Assembly: GCF_003335585.1 (NCBI RefSeq)
Contig: NZ_QBFD01000015.1
Location: 568,304-632,303, forward strand
Direction of reading: 5' to 3'
Length of the DNA stretch: 64,000 nucleotides
Source of the DNA: Sulfitobacter sp. DFL-14
GTDB taxonomy: Bacteria; Pseudomonadota; Alphaproteobacteria; Rhodobacterales; Rhodobacteraceae
Positions 32,551 to 41,832 of the stretch are shown piece after piece. The stretch's first letter is position 1. The number at the start of each line of letters is the position of its first letter. The notes beneath the pieces are model-generated. The model searched no databases. It was given only the letters and a program-made list of their open reading frames with translations, and had not been told where the DNA came from. A program made the position numbers and the translations under genes.

Positions 32551-34409
32551 GCCCGCAACCGGCTATCCAGACGCCGCAGGCGCGACAGCAACAAGGTCAA
32601 GGCGGCAGGTGTCATCCCCTCAATCCGCGCCGCCTGGGCAAGATTGGCCGGTTTGGCCTGGATCAGCTTGCCTTTCAACTCATTCGATAGCCCTTCAAGG
32701 GCAGCGTAATCAAAATCAGCGGGAATCTTGAACCCTTCATCCTTGCGAAGAACATCAATGTCCTTCTGCTGTCTGGCGAGGTAGTTGGCGTAAAGTGCGT
32801 CATATTCGACTTGTTGCTTGATCGACCCGTCGAGCGATTCAAGTTCCGGGAACAGGGGTTCAAGATCGGAGAACGCAACATCTGGAAAGGACAGCAATTG
32901 CATGCCGGTCCTACGGCCCCCATCCCGGCTGATCACGACGTCAATATCCGCGAGATCCTTAGGCGTGAAGCTTCGGCCTTCAAGGATGGATTTAGTCATG
33001 GTCAGGTCGCCTAGCTTTTGCTCAAAAGCCTCTTTTCTCCGATCAGATACGCAACCGACCTTGATGGCCAGGGGTGTCAACCGCTGATCCGCATTGTCAG
33101 CGCGCAATGAAAGCCGGAACTCGGCCCGGGAGGTAAACATTCTGTAGGGTTCAGTCACACCACGGGTGGTCAGATCGTCGATCATCACACCAATGTAGCT
33201 TTCCGCCCGGCTGAACAGGATTTCAGGCTGCTGCCGTACAGATCGCGCGGCATTCAGACCCGCAACCAGCCCCTGCGCCGCCGCCTCTTCGTAACCGGTG
33301 GTTCCGTTTATCTGGCCAGCGAGGAAGAGCCCCTGCACATCTTTCAGCTCAAGACTTGGCTTGAGCGATCGCGGATCGACGAAATCATATTCGATCGCAT
33401 AGCCCGGCTGAAGGATGACCGCCTCCTCCAACCCTTTGATCGAGCGGACATAAGCCTCTTGCACATCCTGCGGAAGCGACGTGGAAATCCCATTGGGATA
33501 GATCGTATGATCATCGACGCCTTCCGGCTCAAGAAAGATCTGATGCGAGGTCTTTTCCGCGAAGCGCACAACCTTGTCTTCGATGGAGGGGCAATATCGT
33601 GGACCCGTTCCTTCGATCATCCCACCGTACATCGCTGAACGATCAAGGTTTTTGCGGATGATGTCGTGGGTGCGTTCGTTTGTATGGGTGATCCCACAGG
33701 AGATCTGCCGCGCCGTTACCTGATTGGACAGAAAAGAGAACAGCACCGGGTCATCATCACCCGGCTGCATCTGCATATCCGTCCAGTCAATCGTGCGCCC
33801 ATCCAGGCGCGGGGGTGTCCCTGTTTTCAAGCGACCCATCCGCAGATCAAACTGGTCAAGCCGCTCCGCCAGGCGGACCGAAGGGCGATCCCCCATTCTG
33901 CCGCCGGAATGCGATACATCGCCGATATGAATAAGCCCGCGCAGGAAGGTCCCGGAAGTGAGGATAACAGCACCAGATTGCAGCCTGGCGCCCGTCGCCA
34001 GTTCAACACCGGTAGCCGTCTGCCCTTCCATGATCAGATCGACAACTTCACCTTCCATGATGGTCAGATGCGGTTGGTATTCAGTCTCCCGCAGCATCGC
34101 CTGCCGATACAGCTTGCGATCCGCCTGGGTTCTGGGGCCCTGAACCGCCGGACCTTTCCGGCGATTCAGCAGCCGGAACTGAATGCCTGCTTCATCCGCG
34201 ACACGACCCATCACGCCGTCCATCGCGTCAATTTCGCGAACAAGATGCCCTTTTCCAAGACCGCCAATGGCCGGGTTGCAGGACATGACACCGATATCCT
34301 CGCGCCGCATGGTAACAAGTGCTGTCTCCGCACCCATACGCGCCGCAGCATGTGCCGCCTCCGCGCCAGCGTGGCCACCGCCAATGACAATCACATCAAA
34401 ATGTTTCAC
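32547..34409 (-). CDS. mnmG: tRNA uridine-5-carboxymethylaminomethyl modification enzyme MnmG (GidA)
   Basis: 620 aa from GTG 34409 ([19 protein letters not shown]), chosen because GGAG precedes it by 8 bases and because longer starts would run into mnmE. FAD-binding [17 protein letters not shown] at the N-terminus, [25 protein letters not shown] and the C-terminal GidA-associated helical domain. With MnmE it makes cmnm5U at the wobble position of tRNAs. A parS site overlaps the start codon, so ParB binding covers the translation start region. Confidence 0.95.
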   Translation of the reverse strand: MKHFDVIVIGGGHAGAEAAHAAARMGAETALVTMRREDIGVMSCNPAIGGLGKGHLVREIDAMDGVMGRVADEAGIQFRLLNRRKGPAVQGPRTQADRKLYRQAMLRETEYQPHLTIMEGEVVDLIMEGQTATGVELATGARLQSGAVILTSGTFLRGLIHIGDVSHSGGRMGDRPSVRLAERLDQFDLRMGRLKTGTPPRLDGRTIDWTDMQMQPGDDDPVLFSFLSNQVTARQISCGITHTNERTHDIIRKNLDRSAMYGGMIEGTGPRYCPSIEDKVVRFAEKTSHQIFLEPEGVDDHTIYPNGISTSLPQDVQEAYVRSIKGLEEAVILQPGYAIEYDFVDPRSLKPSLELKDVQGLFLAGQINGTTGYEEAAAQGLVAGLNAARSVRQQPEILFSRAESYIGVMIDDLTTRGVTEPYRMFTSRAEFRLSLRADNADQRLTPLAIKVGCVSDRRKEAFEQKLGDLTMTKSILEGRSFTPKDLADIDVVISRDGGRRTGMQLLSFPDVAFSDLEPLFPELESLDGSIKQQVEYDALYANYLARQQKDIDVLRKDEGFKIPADFDYAALEGLSNELKGKLIQAKPANLAQAARIEGMTPAALTLLLSRLRRLDSRLRA

Positions 34410-34417
34410 GTGAAACA
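34402..34417. promoter_or_regulatory. parS site 2 (ParB loading site)
   Basis: A second exact TGTTTCACGTGAAACA palindrome. It spans the mnmG start codon (34409-34407) and lies between mnmE and mnmG, about 3.2 kb left of the oriC gap. Confidence 0.95.
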
Positions 34418-34422
34418 CTCCA

Positions 34423-35709
34423 TCATTTCCCAATGCAGAAATTCGCAAAAATCTCGTCGAGGAAGTTTTCCACATCTACCCGGCCAATCAGGCTTTCCAA
34501 CGCCTGAATCGCCAATCGCAACTCCTCTGCTGCGAAATCATACTGGTCCGCGCCGCCCGAAGCCATCACAATTGCAGATTGGAGGGATTCCCGCGCATGC
34601 AGCAAGGCGACGCGATGCCGTTCCTGGGTGGCAAGGCCCGCATTCTGCACGCGGCCTTCCAGGATGGATTGGATCTTCCGGATCAAGGCGGACACGCCCT
34701 CGCCGGTTCGGCCTGAAATCGCGCCAGCCTTGTCCTGCCTCATGTCCGCTTTCGGCCGGACCTGAATGTCATCCGGCAAAGGTTGCACAATCAGCTTTTC
34801 ATCTTCCTCACAGAGGAACACCCGCAAGTCGGCCGCCTCGCTCCGCGTCACAGCCCTTTGAACACCGATCTTTTCAACGCTGTCCTCAGTCTCCCTCAGA
34901 CCGGCGGTGTCGAGGAAAGTCACCGGCAGACCGCCAATATCCATCCGTACCTCGATCACATCCCGGGTCGTGCCGGCGACCTCGGAAGTAATCGCAGCGT
35001 CCCGGCCGGCGAGGGCATTCAGCAAGGTCGACTTCCCGGCGTTAGCCGGACCGATGATTGCCACCTCGAACCCCATCCGGATCCGCTCTGCCGCGCCAAC
35101 CCCGGCGATTTCAGCGTCGATGCCTTGCATCACTCCTTGCAGCAATGCTGTAACTTCCGGCGTGACATCAATCGGGACATCTTCATCGGCAAAATCAATG
35201 GTGACGGTCAAAAGCGAAGCGGACCTGATCAGATCCAGGCGCCATTGCTCTACCCGTTCACCAAGTTTTCCCGAAAATCCAAGCATGGCCTGCTTGCGCT
35301 GCGCCTCGGTCTCCGCGTCGATCAAATCTCCCAGACCCTCGATCTGCACCAGATCCAGACGGCCGTTCTCAAGCGCGCGCCGCGAGAATTCGCCAGGTTC
35401 GGCAAGTCGGGTATTGGGGAAGGCGCCCAAACACCGCAGCACCGCGCGGATGACCGCGATGCTGCCGTGCAGGTGAAATTCAACAACATCCTCGCCGGTG
35501 AAACTCTGCGGTCCGGCAAAGCGCAGGACAAGCGCCTGATCCAGAAGAGAGCCGTCAGGCCCATGCAGGTTCCGAACAGCAGACCGCCGCGGCTCCGGCA
35601 GGGAACCGGCCAGGGATTCACCTATGGCGAAGGCGTCCGGGCCAGAAACCCGGATAACCGCGACCCCTGCCCGGCCCATGACAGTAGCCTGGGCGAAAAT
35701 CGTGTCCAT
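34423..35709 (-). CDS. mnmE: tRNA modification GTPase MnmE (TrmE)
   Basis: 428 aa, slightly shorter than the E. coli protein (454). N-terminal tetrahydrofolate-binding domain ([22 protein letters not shown]), helical domain, G domain with Walker [15 protein letters not shown] (about 222) and DTAGLRE, and the C-terminal catalytic CIGK motif. Works with MnmG on wobble uridine. The start is 31 bases after the rho stop on the same strand. Confidence 0.96.
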   Translation of the reverse strand: MDTIFAQATVMGRAGVAVIRVSGPDAFAIGESLAGSLPEPRRSAVRNLHGPDGSLLDQALVLRFAGPQSFTGEDVVEFHLHGSIAVIRAVLRCLGAFPNTRLAEPGEFSRRALENGRLDLVQIEGLGDLIDAETEAQRKQAMLGFSGKLGERVEQWRLDLIRSASLLTVTIDFADEDVPIDVTPEVTALLQGVMQGIDAEIAGVGAAERIRMGFEVAIIGPANAGKSTLLNALAGRDAAITSEVAGTTRDVIEVRMDIGGLPVTFLDTAGLRETEDSVEKIGVQRAVTRSEAADLRVFLCEEDEKLIVQPLPDDIQVRPKADMRQDKAGAISGRTGEGVSALIRKIQSILEGRVQNAGLATQERHRVALLHARESLQSAIVMASGGADQYDFAAEELRLAIQALESLIGRVDVENFLDEIFANFCIGK

Positions 35710-35740
35710 TTCACTTAACCTATTGTTATTAAATAATAAC

Positions 35741-37012
35741 TCAGGTGTTCATTGAATCAAAGAAATCCGAGTTCGACTTGGTTTGCTTCAGTTTGCCGAT
35801 CAGGAACTCGATGGCATCTGTGGTGCCCATCGGGTTCAGAATCCGGCGCAGGACAAAGGTTTTCTGCAGATCGATCTTCTCGACCAGCAAGTCTTCCTTA
35901 CGGGTGCCCGATTTGAGAATATCGATGGCCGGGAACACGCGTTTGTCCGCAATCTTGCGATCCAGAACGATTTCAGAGTTACCCGTGCCTTTGAATTCTT
36001 CAAAGATCACCTCGTCCATCCGGCTGCCGGTATCGATCAGCGCGGTTGCGATGATGGTCAGCGATCCACCCTCTTCGATGTTCCGGGCCGCACCAAAGAA
36101 GCGCTTGGGGCGCTGCAGCGCATTGGCGTCCACACCACCGGTCAGAACCTTGCCGGAGGACGGCACCACGGTGTTGAACGCACGGCCAAGGCGGGTGATG
36201 GAATCGAGCAGGATCACCACGTCGCGCTTGTGCTCGACCAGCCGCTTTGCCTTTTCGATCACCATCTCGGACACGGCCACGTGGCGCGTTGCCGGCTCGT
36301 CGAAAGTGGAGGAGACAACCTCACCCTTGACCGACCGCTGCATGTCGGTGACTTCCTCGGGCCGTTCGTCGATCAGCAGAACGATCAGGTAGCATTCCGG
36401 ATGGTTCTTCTCGATCGAGTTGGCGATGTTCTGCAGCAGAACCGTCTTACCCGTCCGCGGCGGGGCAACGATCAGGCAGCGCTGGCCTTTGCCGATGGGC
36501 GATACCAGGTCGATGATCCGGGCCGACCGGTCCTTGACCGTGGGGTCGTCCACTTCCATCGTCAGGCGCTCATCCGGATAAAGCGGCGTCAGGTTCTCGA
36601 AAGCCACCTTGTGGCGCGCTTTCTCCGGTTCTTCAAAGTTGATCTTGGTCACTTCGGTGAGGGCAAAGTAACGCTCGTTGTCGTCAGGTGCCTTGATCAG
36701 CCCTTCGATGGTGTCACCGGTCCGCAGCGACCATTGGCGGATCATGTCGGGCGAAACATAGATGTCATCGGGGCCCGGCAGATAGTTCGCCTCTGGCGAC
36801 CGCAGGAAACCGAAACCGTCCTGAAGCACCTCAAGCACGCCATCGCCCGAGATTTCCCAGCCTTCATCCGCGCGTTCGCGCAGGATCTGGAACATCATCT
36901 CGCCCTTGCGCATGGTGGAGGCGTTTTCGATCTCAAGCTCTTCGGCCATGGCGAGAAGGTTCTTGGGCGTCTGCGCCTTCAGATCGGCAAGGTTCAGTGT
37001 ATCTGTTGTCAT
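35741..37012 (-). CDS. rho: Transcription termination factor Rho
   Basis: 423 aa hexameric RNA helicase. N-terminal Rho domain ([20 protein letters not shown]), RNA-binding cold-shock-like fold ([17 protein letters not shown]), Walker [16 protein letters not shown] (about 180) and Walker B-region [16 protein letters not shown]. First in the minus-strand series rho-mnmE-mnmG-rsmG-parA-parB that leads away from oriC, in the same order as Caulobacter. The 128-bp gap to hemJ probably carries its promoter. Confidence 0.97.
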   Translation of the reverse strand: MTTDTLNLADLKAQTPKNLLAMAEELEIENASTMRKGEMMFQILRERADEGWEISGDGVLEVLQDGFGFLRSPEANYLPGPDDIYVSPDMIRQWSLRTGDTIEGLIKAPDDNERYFALTEVTKINFEEPEKARHKVAFENLTPLYPDERLTMEVDDPTVKDRSARIIDLVSPIGKGQRCLIVAPPRTGKTVLLQNIANSIEKNHPECYLIVLLIDERPEEVTDMQRSVKGEVVSSTFDEPATRHVAVSEMVIEKAKRLVEHKRDVVILLDSITRLGRAFNTVVPSSGKVLTGGVDANALQRPKRFFGAARNIEEGGSLTIIATALIDTGSRMDEVIFEEFKGTGNSEIVLDRKIADKRVFPAIDILKSGTRKEDLLVEKIDLQKTFVLRRILNPMGTTDAIEFLIGKLKQTKSNSDFFDSMNT

Positions 37013-37141
37013 GGAAAATCCCGTTCAGCGGCAACACGCAGGGCGTTGGCTGGTCATCATTGCAATGTTGAAGCTAGGCAATCACCCCGGACGGGGCGTT
37101 GCGAAGGGATATAGGGCCCGGCAGGCACCGAGTCAATCGGC

Positions 37142-37591
37142 TCAGAACTTCACAACCACCGAAAGGACAATCACGATCATCAGAACGGTCGGAACTTCGT
37201 TCATCAGCCGGTATTGCCGTCCCGTGAATTGGTTCCGTCCCTCGCCAAACTCCCGCATCCGCGCCATCAGCCATTCATGGAAACCGGTCATCGCGATGAC
37301 GCTGGCCGCTTTCGTATAGGGCCAGATCGCCGACCAATCCACGATCCCCGGTGTGAAGACAAGGGCAAGGCCAAAAACCCAGGTTGCGATCATCGCCGGT
37401 CTCATGATCACCGATGCCAGCTTGAATTCCATCTGGGTGAAAATATCGTGGGTGCTGCCGTTCAATCCCGCTTTCTCGGTATGATGGACAAACAGACGCG
37501 GCAGATAGAACAGCGCAGCCATCCATGAAATCACGGAGATGATGTGCAGCGATTTGGTCCAAGGGTATGCGAGGGCTAGAAGGTCAGACAT
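37142..37591 (-). CDS. hemJ: Protoporphyrinogen IX oxidase HemJ
   Basis: 149 aa membrane protein with four predicted transmembrane segments. It oxidises protoporphyrinogen IX to protoporphyrin IX in bacteria lacking HemG/HemY. Visible: AYPWTKSLHIISVISWMAALFYLPRLFVHH (given here as its halves PWTKSLHIISVISWMA and LFYLPRLFVHH), with the conserved His in SLHII, and GRQYRLMNEVPT at the C-terminus. ATG 37591. It is the first gene left of the replication-origin gap, transcribed away from it. Confidence 0.93.
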   Translation of the reverse strand: MSDLLALAYPWTKSLHIISVISWMAALFYLPRLFVHHTEKAGLNGSTHDIFTQMEFKLASVIMRPAMIATWVFGLALVFTPGIVDWSAIWPYTKAASVIAMTGFHEWLMARMREFGEGRNQFTGRQYRLMNEVPTVLMIVIVLSVVVKF

Positions 37592-37995
37592 ATCCCACTC
37601 CGGTTTCTGTGCCCTTCTAATAATAATAAAGAAAAGAAGAAAGATGATGTAGTATGTAGGGAGCCAGGAAACTGTGGATTACTCTCTTTCACCCGCAGAT
37701 GTCCCCAGTCGGATAACGGTTCAGGCGCTGTGTGCATAACATCTCGTCAAGAGCCAAAAATCACCCCTGAATCTGCTATGTGACCTGTCTCATCGGGTTT
37801 GGCCCTGTGGATATCCATAAGGACAACTTTAACGAAAACCGATTCCTCCCGGATCCGGACTTGTCCTTTTCCACGCGGGAACTTTTACGGCATAAGGCGG
37901 CGAGATCGTCGGAGAACCCGCTGTTTGCGGGTGGGCTGTCGCTCTCGGTAAAAAGTCCTTAATTACTCCTTAACGTCTTACACAGGGTTATCCCC
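37592..37995. other. Predicted chromosomal replication origin (oriC)
   Basis: 404 non-coding bases between divergent hemJ and maf. Contents: an A+T-rich block at 37616-37658 (candidate unwinding element); DnaA-box-like nonamers, each one mismatch from TTATCCACA, at 37673-37681 (TGTGGATTA), 37731-37739 (TGTGCATAA, fits TTATNCACA), 37806-37814 (TGTGGATAT) and 37988-37996 (TTATCCCCA, reaching the maf ATG); a CtrA-type site at 37959-37974; and GANTC methylation sites at 37769-37773 and 37841-37845. Flanking gene order (rho side versus maf-aroE-coaE-dnaQ-secB) is that of the Caulobacter origin, and parS sites are within 5.1 kb. dnaA itself is not here. Confidence 0.82.
37959..37974. promoter_or_regulatory. 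CtrA-type binding site in oriC
   Basis: TTAATTACTCCTTAAC matches TTAA-N7-TTAAC exactly, the full CtrA recognition pattern of alphaproteobacteria. It lies 22 bases upstream of the maf ATG and 14 bases from the last DnaA-like box. A half site TTAAC is at 37829-37833. Confidence 0.6.
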
Positions 37996-38595
37996 ATGTC
38001 TCAGCCGATCATACTTGCATCCGGATCGTCCATCCGCGCGAAACTGTTGCAACAGGCCGCCGTCCCTCATTCGGTCGAAACTGCCCGGATTGACGAAGAG
38101 ATGATCAAGTCCGCGCTTATTGCCGAAGAGGCGCCGCCGCGCGACATCGCTGATACGCTCGCCGAAATGAAGGCGCGCAAGATCAGCGATAAACATCCTG
38201 ATGCGCTTGTCATCGGATGTGATCAGGTCCTGGATCACCGGGGAAAGCTGCTGTCCAAGCCCGACAGTCAGGAGGATGCCATCCGCCAGCTCACCCAGCT
38301 GCGCGGGGACCGGCACATGTTGTTGTCCGCCGCTGTCATCTGCGAGGGCGGAAAACCGATATGGCGGCATGTCGGGCAGGTCAGACTGCGGATGCGGGAC
38401 ATTTCGGACAGCTATCTGAACGACTATGTCACCCGCAACTGGGAGAGCATCCGACATGCCGTCGGATGTTACAAACTGGAGGAAGAAGGATCGCGATTGT
38501 TCACCTCCATCGAAGGGGATTACTTTCACGTTCTGGGTATGCCATTTTTGGAACTCCTGAACTATCTGGCCTTGCGCGGAGACCTTGCGACATGA
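37996..38595 (+). CDS. maf: Maf-family nucleoside triphosphate pyrophosphatase
   Basis: 199 aa. Visible: N-terminal ILASGSSIRAKLLQQA, EEAPPRDIADTLAEMKA, VIGCDQVLDHRGKLLSKP (catalytic Asp region) and RHAVGCYKLEEEGSRLF. Maf proteins hydrolyse non-canonical or modified nucleotides (dTTP/UTP or methylated forms) and were linked to septum inhibition. The ATG follows GGTTATCCCC directly and overlaps the last DnaA-like box. Start of maf-aroE-coaE-dnaQ; the stop overlaps aroE by 4 bases. Confidence 0.94.
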   Translation: MSQPIILASGSSIRAKLLQQAAVPHSVETARIDEEMIKSALIAEEAPPRDIADTLAEMKARKISDKHPDALVIGCDQVLDHRGKLLSKPDSQEDAIRQLTQLRGDRHMLLSAAVICEGGKPIWRHVGQVRLRMRDISDSYLNDYVTRNWESIRHAVGCYKLEEEGSRLFTSIEGDYFHVLGMPFLELLNYLALRGDLAT

Positions 38596-39425
38596 CTTTG
38601 CCGAAAATACCGCTTGCAGGCGTGATTGGATCACCGATTGCACATTCCAAATCGCCGCAGTTGCAGGGACATTGGCTGAAAACATATGGAATTCCAGGGT
38701 ATTACATCCCCATGGATGTCTCTGTTCAGGATCTTGAGACCGTCGTCCGGTCACTGCCAAAGATGGGTTTTGTCGGTGTGAATGTCACCATTCCCCATAA
38801 GGAAGCGGTGATGGAGATAGCTGATCTTGTGACGGATCGTGCGATCCTGATAGGTGCGGCGAACACGCTGATCTTTCGCAAGGATGGCAAGATTCATGCT
38901 GATAACACAGATGGTTACGGGTTTATCGAGAACCTGAAAGCGGGTGCGCCCAACTGGAACCCCAAGTCCGGCCCGGCGGCGATCCTGGGTGCCGGGGGGG
39001 CGGCACGGGCGGTGATTGCATCGCTGCTGAATGCCGGCGTGCCCGAGATACTCCTTTCAAACCGTACCCGCGTCAGGGCGGAGAAGCTGAAATCCGATTT
39101 CGGCAGCAGAATCCGCGTTTATGACTGGGTTCAGGCAGGCAACATGCTGGATCATGCGCATCTTGTCGTGAACACGACATCGCTCGGCATGATCGGCAAG
39201 GGCGAGATGCGGGTACCGCTGGACGGGCTGCAGCGCGGTGCGGTGGTGACGGATCTTGTCTATGCCCCGCTGAAAACCCGGCTGCTTGAAACCGCCGAAC
39301 AGATGGGATGTGTCACCGTTGACGGTCTGGGGATGTTGCTGCATCAGGCTGTGCCGGGGTTTGAACGCTGGTTCGGCAAGCGCCCCGAGGTGGACCGCGC
39401 AACCCGTGCGGCTGTGCTGCGCTGA
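38592..39425 (+). CDS. aroE: Shikimate dehydrogenase
   Basis: 277 aa from ATG 38592 (MTLPKIPLAGVIGSPIAHS). NADPH-dependent reduction of 3-dehydroshikimate to shikimate in aromatic amino-acid synthesis. Visible: GSPIAHSKSPQLQGHW (shikimate site), GVNVTIPHKEAV with the catalytic Lys, DNTDGYGF, the nucleotide fold AAILGAGGAARAV, NTTSLGM and GLGMLLHQAVPGFERWFG. Overlaps maf by 4 bases and coaE by one base. Confidence 0.97.
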   Translation: MTLPKIPLAGVIGSPIAHSKSPQLQGHWLKTYGIPGYYIPMDVSVQDLETVVRSLPKMGFVGVNVTIPHKEAVMEIADLVTDRAILIGAANTLIFRKDGKIHADNTDGYGFIENLKAGAPNWNPKSGPAAILGAGGAARAVIASLLNAGVPEILLSNRTRVRAEKLKSDFGSRIRVYDWVQAGNMLDHAHLVVNTTSLGMIGKGEMRVPLDGLQRGAVVTDLVYAPLKTRLLETAEQMGCVTVDGLGMLLHQAVPGFERWFGKRPEVDRATRAAVLR

Positions 39426-40015
39426 TGTTCGTGCTTGGTCTGACCGGGTCCATCGGCATGGGCAAATCCACGACCGCCCGCATGTTCGCTGATGAGGGCT
39501 GTGCCCTCTGGGATGCGGATGCAGCCGTACACAGGCTTTATGATGTGAATGGCGCGGCGGTGGCCCCGATACAGAAGGCCTTTCCGGATGCTGTTCTGGA
39601 TGGCGCGGTTTCGCGGCTGATCCTGAAAGATATCATCAGCCAGACGCCGGACGCCCTGAAAAAGATCGAAAGCATCGTGCATCCGCTGGTCGCGCAGGAT
39701 CGTGCCGTGTTCCTGGAGCAGGCAACGGCGGATATTGTGGTTCTGGACATCCCCCTGCTATTCGAAACCGGAGGACAGGCGCGGGTCGATGCCACGGTCT
39801 GCGTTTTCGTCGATGACGAGACACAGCGGCAACGGGTCCTGGAACGCGGTACGATGACCCCTGCCCAGTTCGAAGCCATCAAGGCGAAACAGATGCCCGC
39901 GGCAGAAAAACGCGCCCTTGCGGATTACGTGATCGAAACGGATACGATCAAACATGCAAGAGCGCAGGTGCAGGATGTTGTGAAGGACATTCGGGAGAGG
40001 TTGAAAGATGCGTGA
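39425..40015 (+). CDS. coaE: Dephospho-CoA kinase
   Basis: 196 aa. Final step of coenzyme A synthesis: phosphorylates the 3'-hydroxyl of dephospho-CoA. P-loop GLTGSIGMGKSTTARMF at the N-terminus, WDADAAVHRLYD, HPLVAQDRAVF, VLDIPLLFETG, and the lid region VFVDDETQRQRVLER. ATG 39425 shares its A with the aroE stop; the end overlaps dnaQ by 8 bases. Confidence 0.96.
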   Translation: MFVLGLTGSIGMGKSTTARMFADEGCALWDADAAVHRLYDVNGAAVAPIQKAFPDAVLDGAVSRLILKDIISQTPDALKKIESIVHPLVAQDRAVFLEQATADIVVLDIPLLFETGGQARVDATVCVFVDDETQRQRVLERGTMTPAQFEAIKAKQMPAAEKRALADYVIETDTIKHARAQVQDVVKDIRERLKDA

Positions 40016-40694
40016 AGTTGTCCTTGATACGGAAACCACGGGTTTCGATCCCGAGACAGGTGACAGGATCGTCGAAATCGGCGCGGTTGAACTGATGGGC
40101 CATATGGCCACCGGCCGGACCTATCACCAATACATCAATCCCGAACGCGCCATGCCTGACGAGGCTTTTCAGGTACATGGGCTGGGCGATGATTTCCTGC
40201 GGGACAAACCGAAGTTTGCGGAGATCGGTCAGGCGTTCCTGGATTTCATCGGTGATGCCAAGCTGGTGATCCATAACGCCGCATTCGACGTCAAGTTCCT
40301 GAACGCCGAGTTGAAATGGATGAACCTGCCGCAGATCCCCTGGGAGCAGGCCATAGACACGCTTGCCATCGCCCGGAAAAGGTTCCCCGGCTCGCCCGCA
40401 TCCCTTGATGCGCTGTGTCGGCGTTTCAACATCGACAATTCATCGCGGACCCTTCACGGGGCGCTTCTGGACAGTGAAATTCTGGCGGAAGTCTATCTTG
40501 AACTGATCGGCGGGCGGCAGCCGGACTTTGCGCTATCGGCAAAGCCGGAAGCAGCGTCCGGGGAAGCGCAGGCCGACTGGACCCCGAAGCCAAGGGCAAA
40601 TCCCCTGCCCTCCCGATTGTCGGCAAAAGAGGCCGCCGCCCATGCCGAGTTCATCGGCAAGCTGGGCGGCGACGCCATGTGGGGTAAGAGTTAG
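40008..40694 (+). CDS. dnaQ: DNA polymerase III epsilon subunit
   Basis: 228 aa proofreading 3'-5' exonuclease of the replicative polymerase. DEDDh motifs: ExoI VLDTETTGFDPETGDRIVEI, ExoII LVIHNAAFDVKFLNAEL, ExoIII RTLHGALLDSEILAEVYLEL. A Pro-rich linker precedes a short C-terminal helix (SAKEAAAHAEFIGKLG) that contacts the polymerase alpha subunit. Last gene of the plus-strand group starting at maf; its stop overlaps the convergent secB stop by 4 bases. Confidence 0.96.
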   Translation: MREVVLDTETTGFDPETGDRIVEIGAVELMGHMATGRTYHQYINPERAMPDEAFQVHGLGDDFLRDKPKFAEIGQAFLDFIGDAKLVIHNAAFDVKFLNAELKWMNLPQIPWEQAIDTLAIARKRFPGSPASLDALCRRFNIDNSSRTLHGALLDSEILAEVYLELIGGRQPDFALSAKPEAASGEAQADWTPKPRANPLPSRLSAKEAAAHAEFIGKLGGDAMWGKS

Positions 40695-41173
40695 GCGTCT
40701 GCCTTGGGCGGCGTTTCGGCCTGACGGCGCGCAACCTCGTTGCGGTACATCGACATGAAGTCGATGTTTTCCAGGTTCAGCGGGGGGAAGCCGCCATCGC
40801 GCGTGATGTCGCTGACGACGCGGCGCAGGAACGGAAAGATCATCCGTGGGCATTCGATCAGCAGGAACGGGTGAATCTGGTCGTCCGGCACGTTCTCGAT
40901 GTGAAAGATGCCGACATAATCCAGCTCAAGCACGAAAAGCGTCTGATCGCCGCCCTTGTTCTTGGAGGTGACATTCAGCTTGATCGCGGATTCGAACTGA
41001 TGATCTGCCGGGCGCTTTTTCGCATCCAGATTGACTTGAACCTGCACATCGGGCTGCACATCTGTGGGCGCCCCTTTCTGTGCCATGATGTTCTCGAATG
41101 ACATGTCACGGATAAATTGGCCCAACACGCGCATTGTTGGTGCGGTTGGTTGTGCAGCTGCTTCTTCGGCCAT
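40691..41173 (-). CDS. secB: Protein-export chaperone SecB
   Basis: 160 aa tetrameric chaperone that keeps preproteins unfolded and delivers them to SecA. Visible: RVLGQFIRDMSFENI, PDVQVQVNLDAKKR, FVLELDYVGIFHIENV and the conserved LLIECPRMIFPFLRRVVSDITRDGGFPPL (split: LLIECPRMIFPFLRR, then DGGFPPLNL). Standard length. It lies close to oriC, as in Caulobacter. Confidence 0.97.
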   Translation of the reverse strand: MAEEAAAQPTAPTMRVLGQFIRDMSFENIMAQKGAPTDVQPDVQVQVNLDAKKRPADHQFESAIKLNVTSKNKGGDQTLFVLELDYVGIFHIENVPDDQIHPFLLIECPRMIFPFLRRVVSDITRDGGFPPLNLENIDFMSMYRNEVARRQAETPPKADA

Positions 41174-41242
41174 GGAAATTCCCTCGGTAATATTGGTTGG
41201 ACCTGCACTTATCAGGTTGCGCGAGTGCCCTCAATGCCTTCG

Positions 41243-41728
41243 CTATTTCTTGGTCCATCCCGATGGCTTTTGTGACCCCTGATCAGCCTTCGGGATCTCG
41301 TGATAGTCGCCGTCGATCACATCGCCGCCCCTTGTCCGGTGTGGGTCCGGGCGCGGGGCGCCATGGGTGGAAAAGCTCTGGACATGGACGCGGGCGCGCA
41401 GAAACTCGAAAGCGGCCTTGCGCACGCCGGGGATCAACAGGGAAAAGCCGACCGCATCAGTGAAAAACCCCGGTGTCAGCAACAAAGCGCCGGCGAAAAG
41501 GATCATTGCACCATGCGCCAGAGGTTCGGTCGGATCGCGCATGTCAGAAAAGGAACTGCGCAGCTGGCTCATTGCGATGGCACCTTGTGACCGGGCCAGC
41601 GACGCACCCAGAATGGCCGTGATCACGACGATGGCCAGGGTCCAGCCCAGGCCGATGGCACCACCGATCTGGATGAACAAGGTGATCTCGATCAAGGGGA
41701 CGGCGAGGAATGCGATCAATAGCCACAT
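41243..41728 (-). CDS. fxsA: FxsA family membrane protein
   Basis: 161 aa cytoplasmic-membrane protein. N-terminal hydrophobic helices MWLLIAFLAVPLIEITLFI and LGWTLAIVVITAILGASLAR, the conserved ARSQG, then MILFAGALLLTPGFFTDAVG, followed by a hydrophilic tail of about 55 residues (HTHRTRGGDVIDGDYHEI-like). Members are conserved in the secB-fxsA-Tim44 neighbourhood of alphaproteobacteria; E. coli FxsA counters F-plasmid exclusion of phage T7, but the normal role is unknown. Divergent from the Tim44-like gene. Confidence 0.9.
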   Translation of the reverse strand: MWLLIAFLAVPLIEITLFIQIGGAIGLGWTLAIVVITAILGASLARSQGAIAMSQLRSSFSDMRDPTEPLAHGAMILFAGALLLTPGFFTDAVGFSLLIPGVRKAAFEFLRARVHVQSFSTHGAPRPDPHRTRGGDVIDGDYHEIPKADQGSQKPSGWTKK

Positions 41729-41832
41729 GTGAAAGGTTCCTTATATGGGGGGCAGAGTGGACTCGCCCCGGTCAAGCACCTACATAAGTCTTCAGCCATC
41801 GTGTTTCCATGTTTTCACCCCAAGAGGTTCCA

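Noticed and set aside
35783-37114. Plus-strand open frame of 443 codons opposite rho
   Set aside because: Antisense to a highly conserved gene; no motifs.
37780-37962. 60-codon plus-strand frame inside the oriC gap
   Set aside because: No ribosome site or similarity, and it covers the DnaA-like and regulatory sites.
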